Source: Thermoplasma sp. Kam2015 (lineage in GTDB: Archaea > Thermoplasmatota > Thermoplasmata > Thermoplasmatales > Thermoplasmataceae). From it: a stretch of DNA of 64,000 nt. Positions within the stretch are counted from its first letter, which is position 1. Every line of letters starts with the position of its first letter. Location of the stretch: contig NZ_QJSM01000018.1 in NCBI RefSeq assembly GCF_003205235.1, positions 181,856 to 245,855 on the forward strand, written 5' to 3'. Shown here one piece after another: positions 62,619 through 64,000 of this stretch. The position numbers were made by a program, and so were the translations under genes. Under the pieces are notes generated by a model. It ran no database searches and was not told the origin of the DNA. It saw only the letters and a program-made list of their open reading frames with translations.

Positions 62619-63869
62619 TCATGCGGGAGTTGCGTCCAGTTTTGCATTTTTGCTCTCCTTCCCAAGGAACCATATCAAGGCTGTTACTGGAAAGACTATC
62701 AGAACCAATAGTAGCATAGAGTAGGAGTAATTGTCATGAAACATCGTTGAAACCAACACCTCTATCGTTGATGCAGTTGAGGCAACCATTACTCCAATCA
62801 TGTACGCGACACCAGGAATGGTTGCCCTGGCCTCTGCTGGGGATCTTTCGTTCATGTATACGCCGGGCATTGCCCAGGCCCCCTGAACTATGAACTGCAT
62901 TATGATAGGAGCAAGGAAGGCAACATATATGATCGATGACCTTCCGAATAACTCTGGAAAAGCCCACAGTGGTGATATCGCAACCCCGACAATGAGGAAA
63001 GCAATGGCATTCCATTTTCTTCCCAGCCTGGTATTCTGCGAAATTATGCCTGATATGACGCCGCCAACGATAGCGGCCGCATTATATGCTATTGCGATTG
63101 AGGCAACGTATGTTGTGCTGAAGTGCAGTTGATGCTCCAGAAACGTCGGATAGAGATCCTGTGTGGAATGGGAAACGAAGTTCATTCCAACGAGTAAAAT
63201 GGACAGATAGATGAAAAGTTTCCAATGTTTTCCTATCGTTCTAAATGTCTGCCTGAACGAGGCTCTCTTCTTGAATTCATTGTAGACAGGACTTTCCCTT
63301 GTTGTGATCATAATGTATATTACAGCTATGGCAGGCAGTGCTGCGAAGTAGAACATAGGTCTCCAGCCATATTTTGGATAGATGAATAGGTATACAATGG
63401 CTGCCAGGAGATAGCCAGTTGGATATCCGCCCTGAATCAGTCCAGATACCCAGCCCCTTGCCTTTGTGGGCAAAGATTCCATGGCGAGTGCAAATCCAGA
63501 TCCCCATTCTCCTCCCATGCCAAAACCGTAGAGCGCCCTGAGTATGAGAAATACTGTAATGGTTGGCGAAAAGGCTACCAGCGTATCGAAAAATGCAAGG
63601 AATGTAAGACTTATGATCATCGTTATTTTGCGCCCATATTTGTCGCCCACAGGACCAAAAAAGAGGGATCCCAAAAACCTCATGGTCAGAGTGAGTGTTA
63701 TACTTAGTGTTATAACAACTAAGGCAACATTGAACGTCTTTGCTATAGCAAGCATAACAAACGTTATCAAAAAGAAGTCGAATGCGTCCAGGGACCATCC
63801 AAGATATGTGGCAACAATGGTATGAGCCTGCGATCGGGTAATATGCTGATGATCTGTATCTAAAGTCAT
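62619..63869 (-). CDS. MFS transporter (metabolite:proton symporter type)
   Basis: The 416-aa membrane protein has 12 predicted helices and the MFS loops GDKYGRKITM after helix 2 and GMGGEWGSGFALAMESLP between helices 4 and 5, plus RGWVSGLIQGGYPTGYLLA. GEWG is characteristic of the sialic acid/benzoate/organic-acid transporters. Its substrate is unknown, probably an organic acid driven by the very steep proton gradient of an acidophile. The start ATG 63869 overlaps the stop of the following upstream gene as ATGA, so they are coupled. Confidence 0.88.
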   Translation of the reverse strand: MTLDTDHQHITRSQAHTIVATYLGWSLDAFDFFLITFVMLAIAKTFNVALVVITLSITLTLTMRFLGSLFFGPVGDKYGRKITMIISLTFLAFFDTLVAFSPTITVFLILRALYGFGMGGEWGSGFALAMESLPTKARGWVSGLIQGGYPTGYLLAAIVYLFIYPKYGWRPMFYFAALPAIAVIYIMITTRESPVYNEFKKRASFRQTFRTIGKHWKLFIYLSILLVGMNFVSHSTQDLYPTFLEHQLHFSTTYVASIAIAYNAAAIVGGVISGIISQNTRLGRKWNAIAFLIVGVAISPLWAFPELFGRSSIIYVAFLAPIIMQFIVQGAWAMPGVYMNERSPAEARATIPGVAYMIGVMVASTASTIEVLVSTMFHDNYSYSMLLLVLIVFPVTALIWFLGKESKNAKLDATPA

Positions 63870-64000
63870 ACGGAAAAATTGAATGTTTGGATGCCATCTA
63901 CCTCGAATATCAGCGAATTGAATGTTTCCTCCTTCAGGTTAAGGCCAGGCAGCTCCAGCTGCAGCATCTTAATTCTGTCCTTCACATCCCTTGAAATGAC
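63866..64000 (-). CDS. Partial gene at the right edge, C-terminal end
   Basis: On the minus strand a frame enters from the window edge and runs 44 codons to a TGA at 63868-63866. It reads RDVKDRIKMLQLELPGLNL and ends in TFNFSV. The stop overlaps the MFS ATG (ATGA), which is the usual sign of a real gene in the same operon. I do not recognise the protein. Confidence 0.55.
   Translation of the reverse strand, partial: VISRDVKDRIKMLQLELPGLNLKEETFNSLIFEVDGIQTFNFSV

Overview
The window looks like a stretch of a Thermoplasma chromosome (Euryarchaeota, Thermoplasmatales), most likely close to T. acidophilum. The evidence is an archaeal release factor aRF1, aEF1-beta, TiaS, an archaeal-type PheT and UMP kinase, an archaellum operon, a long sequon-rich surface protein, moderate GC, and many genes whose start codon lies about 22-30 nt after a TATA box, as in leaderless transcripts. 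This is recognition by eye; no database was searched.

Layout. 0.2-5.4 kb: a threonine synthase-like gene, then a junk-rich zone with one nearly complete IS200/IS605-type tnpB element, a tandem mini-element derived from it, two further tnpB 3' fragments, and the molybdopterin genes moaB and moaC separated by this debris. 5.5-11.7 kb: a B12-binding radical SAM enzyme; a vWA protein, PP2C phosphatase and membrane-anchored kinase that together look like a TerY-P-type signalling triad; a CinA-like protein and UMP kinase. 11.9-15.8 kb: an IS607-type element (recombinase with an in-frame stop, intact tnpB) lying against the 5'-truncated partner of a cellulose-synthase-like glycosyltransferase. 15.9-20.5 kb: tRNA-Pro(CGG), aRF1, a cysteine synthase-like gene, hemA and a phosphoesterase. 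20.6-25.3 kb: a four-gene GlcD/GlcF/CCG/LutB-like 2-hydroxyacid oxidation operon. 25.9-29.2 kb: a 1112-aa surface protein. 29.4-36.5 kb: a HAD phosphatase, tiaS, uppS, small regulators, a winged-helix regulator fused to a solute-binding-like domain, pheT and a gamma-carbonic-anhydrase-like protein.

36.6-43.3 kb: the archaellum operon flaB-C-D/E-F-G-H-I-J, with a frameshift in flaI. 43.5-49.3 kb: a 1200-aa TPR protein coupled to an M50-type membrane protease, a glycosyltransferase, aEF1-beta and a zinc-ribbon protein. 49.6-58.6 kb: a phosphoglucosamine/phosphomannomutase, a CDP-alcohol phosphatidyltransferase, an AK6-type kinase, hemL-hemC-hemD (with hemA further left, much of the C5 heme route), pyrB-pyrI, and a BchI-BchD-like chelatase subunit. 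58.7-64.0 kb: an FAD oxidoreductase, a DedA protein, an ABM-domain protein, a methyltransferase, an MFS transporter and the end of one more gene.

The signals most worth a second look are (1) the vWA-PP2C-kinase triad; (2) four short copies (about 220-310 bp) that keep the two ends of the tnpB element, three of them with tnpB 3'-end sequence, the region that in studied TnpB systems gives the guide RNA; one of them supplies the stop codon of the chelatase gene; (3) frameshifts or stops in flaI, the IS605 tnpB and the IS607 recombinase; and (4) a tnpB whose usual RuvC-II glutamate is not where expected.
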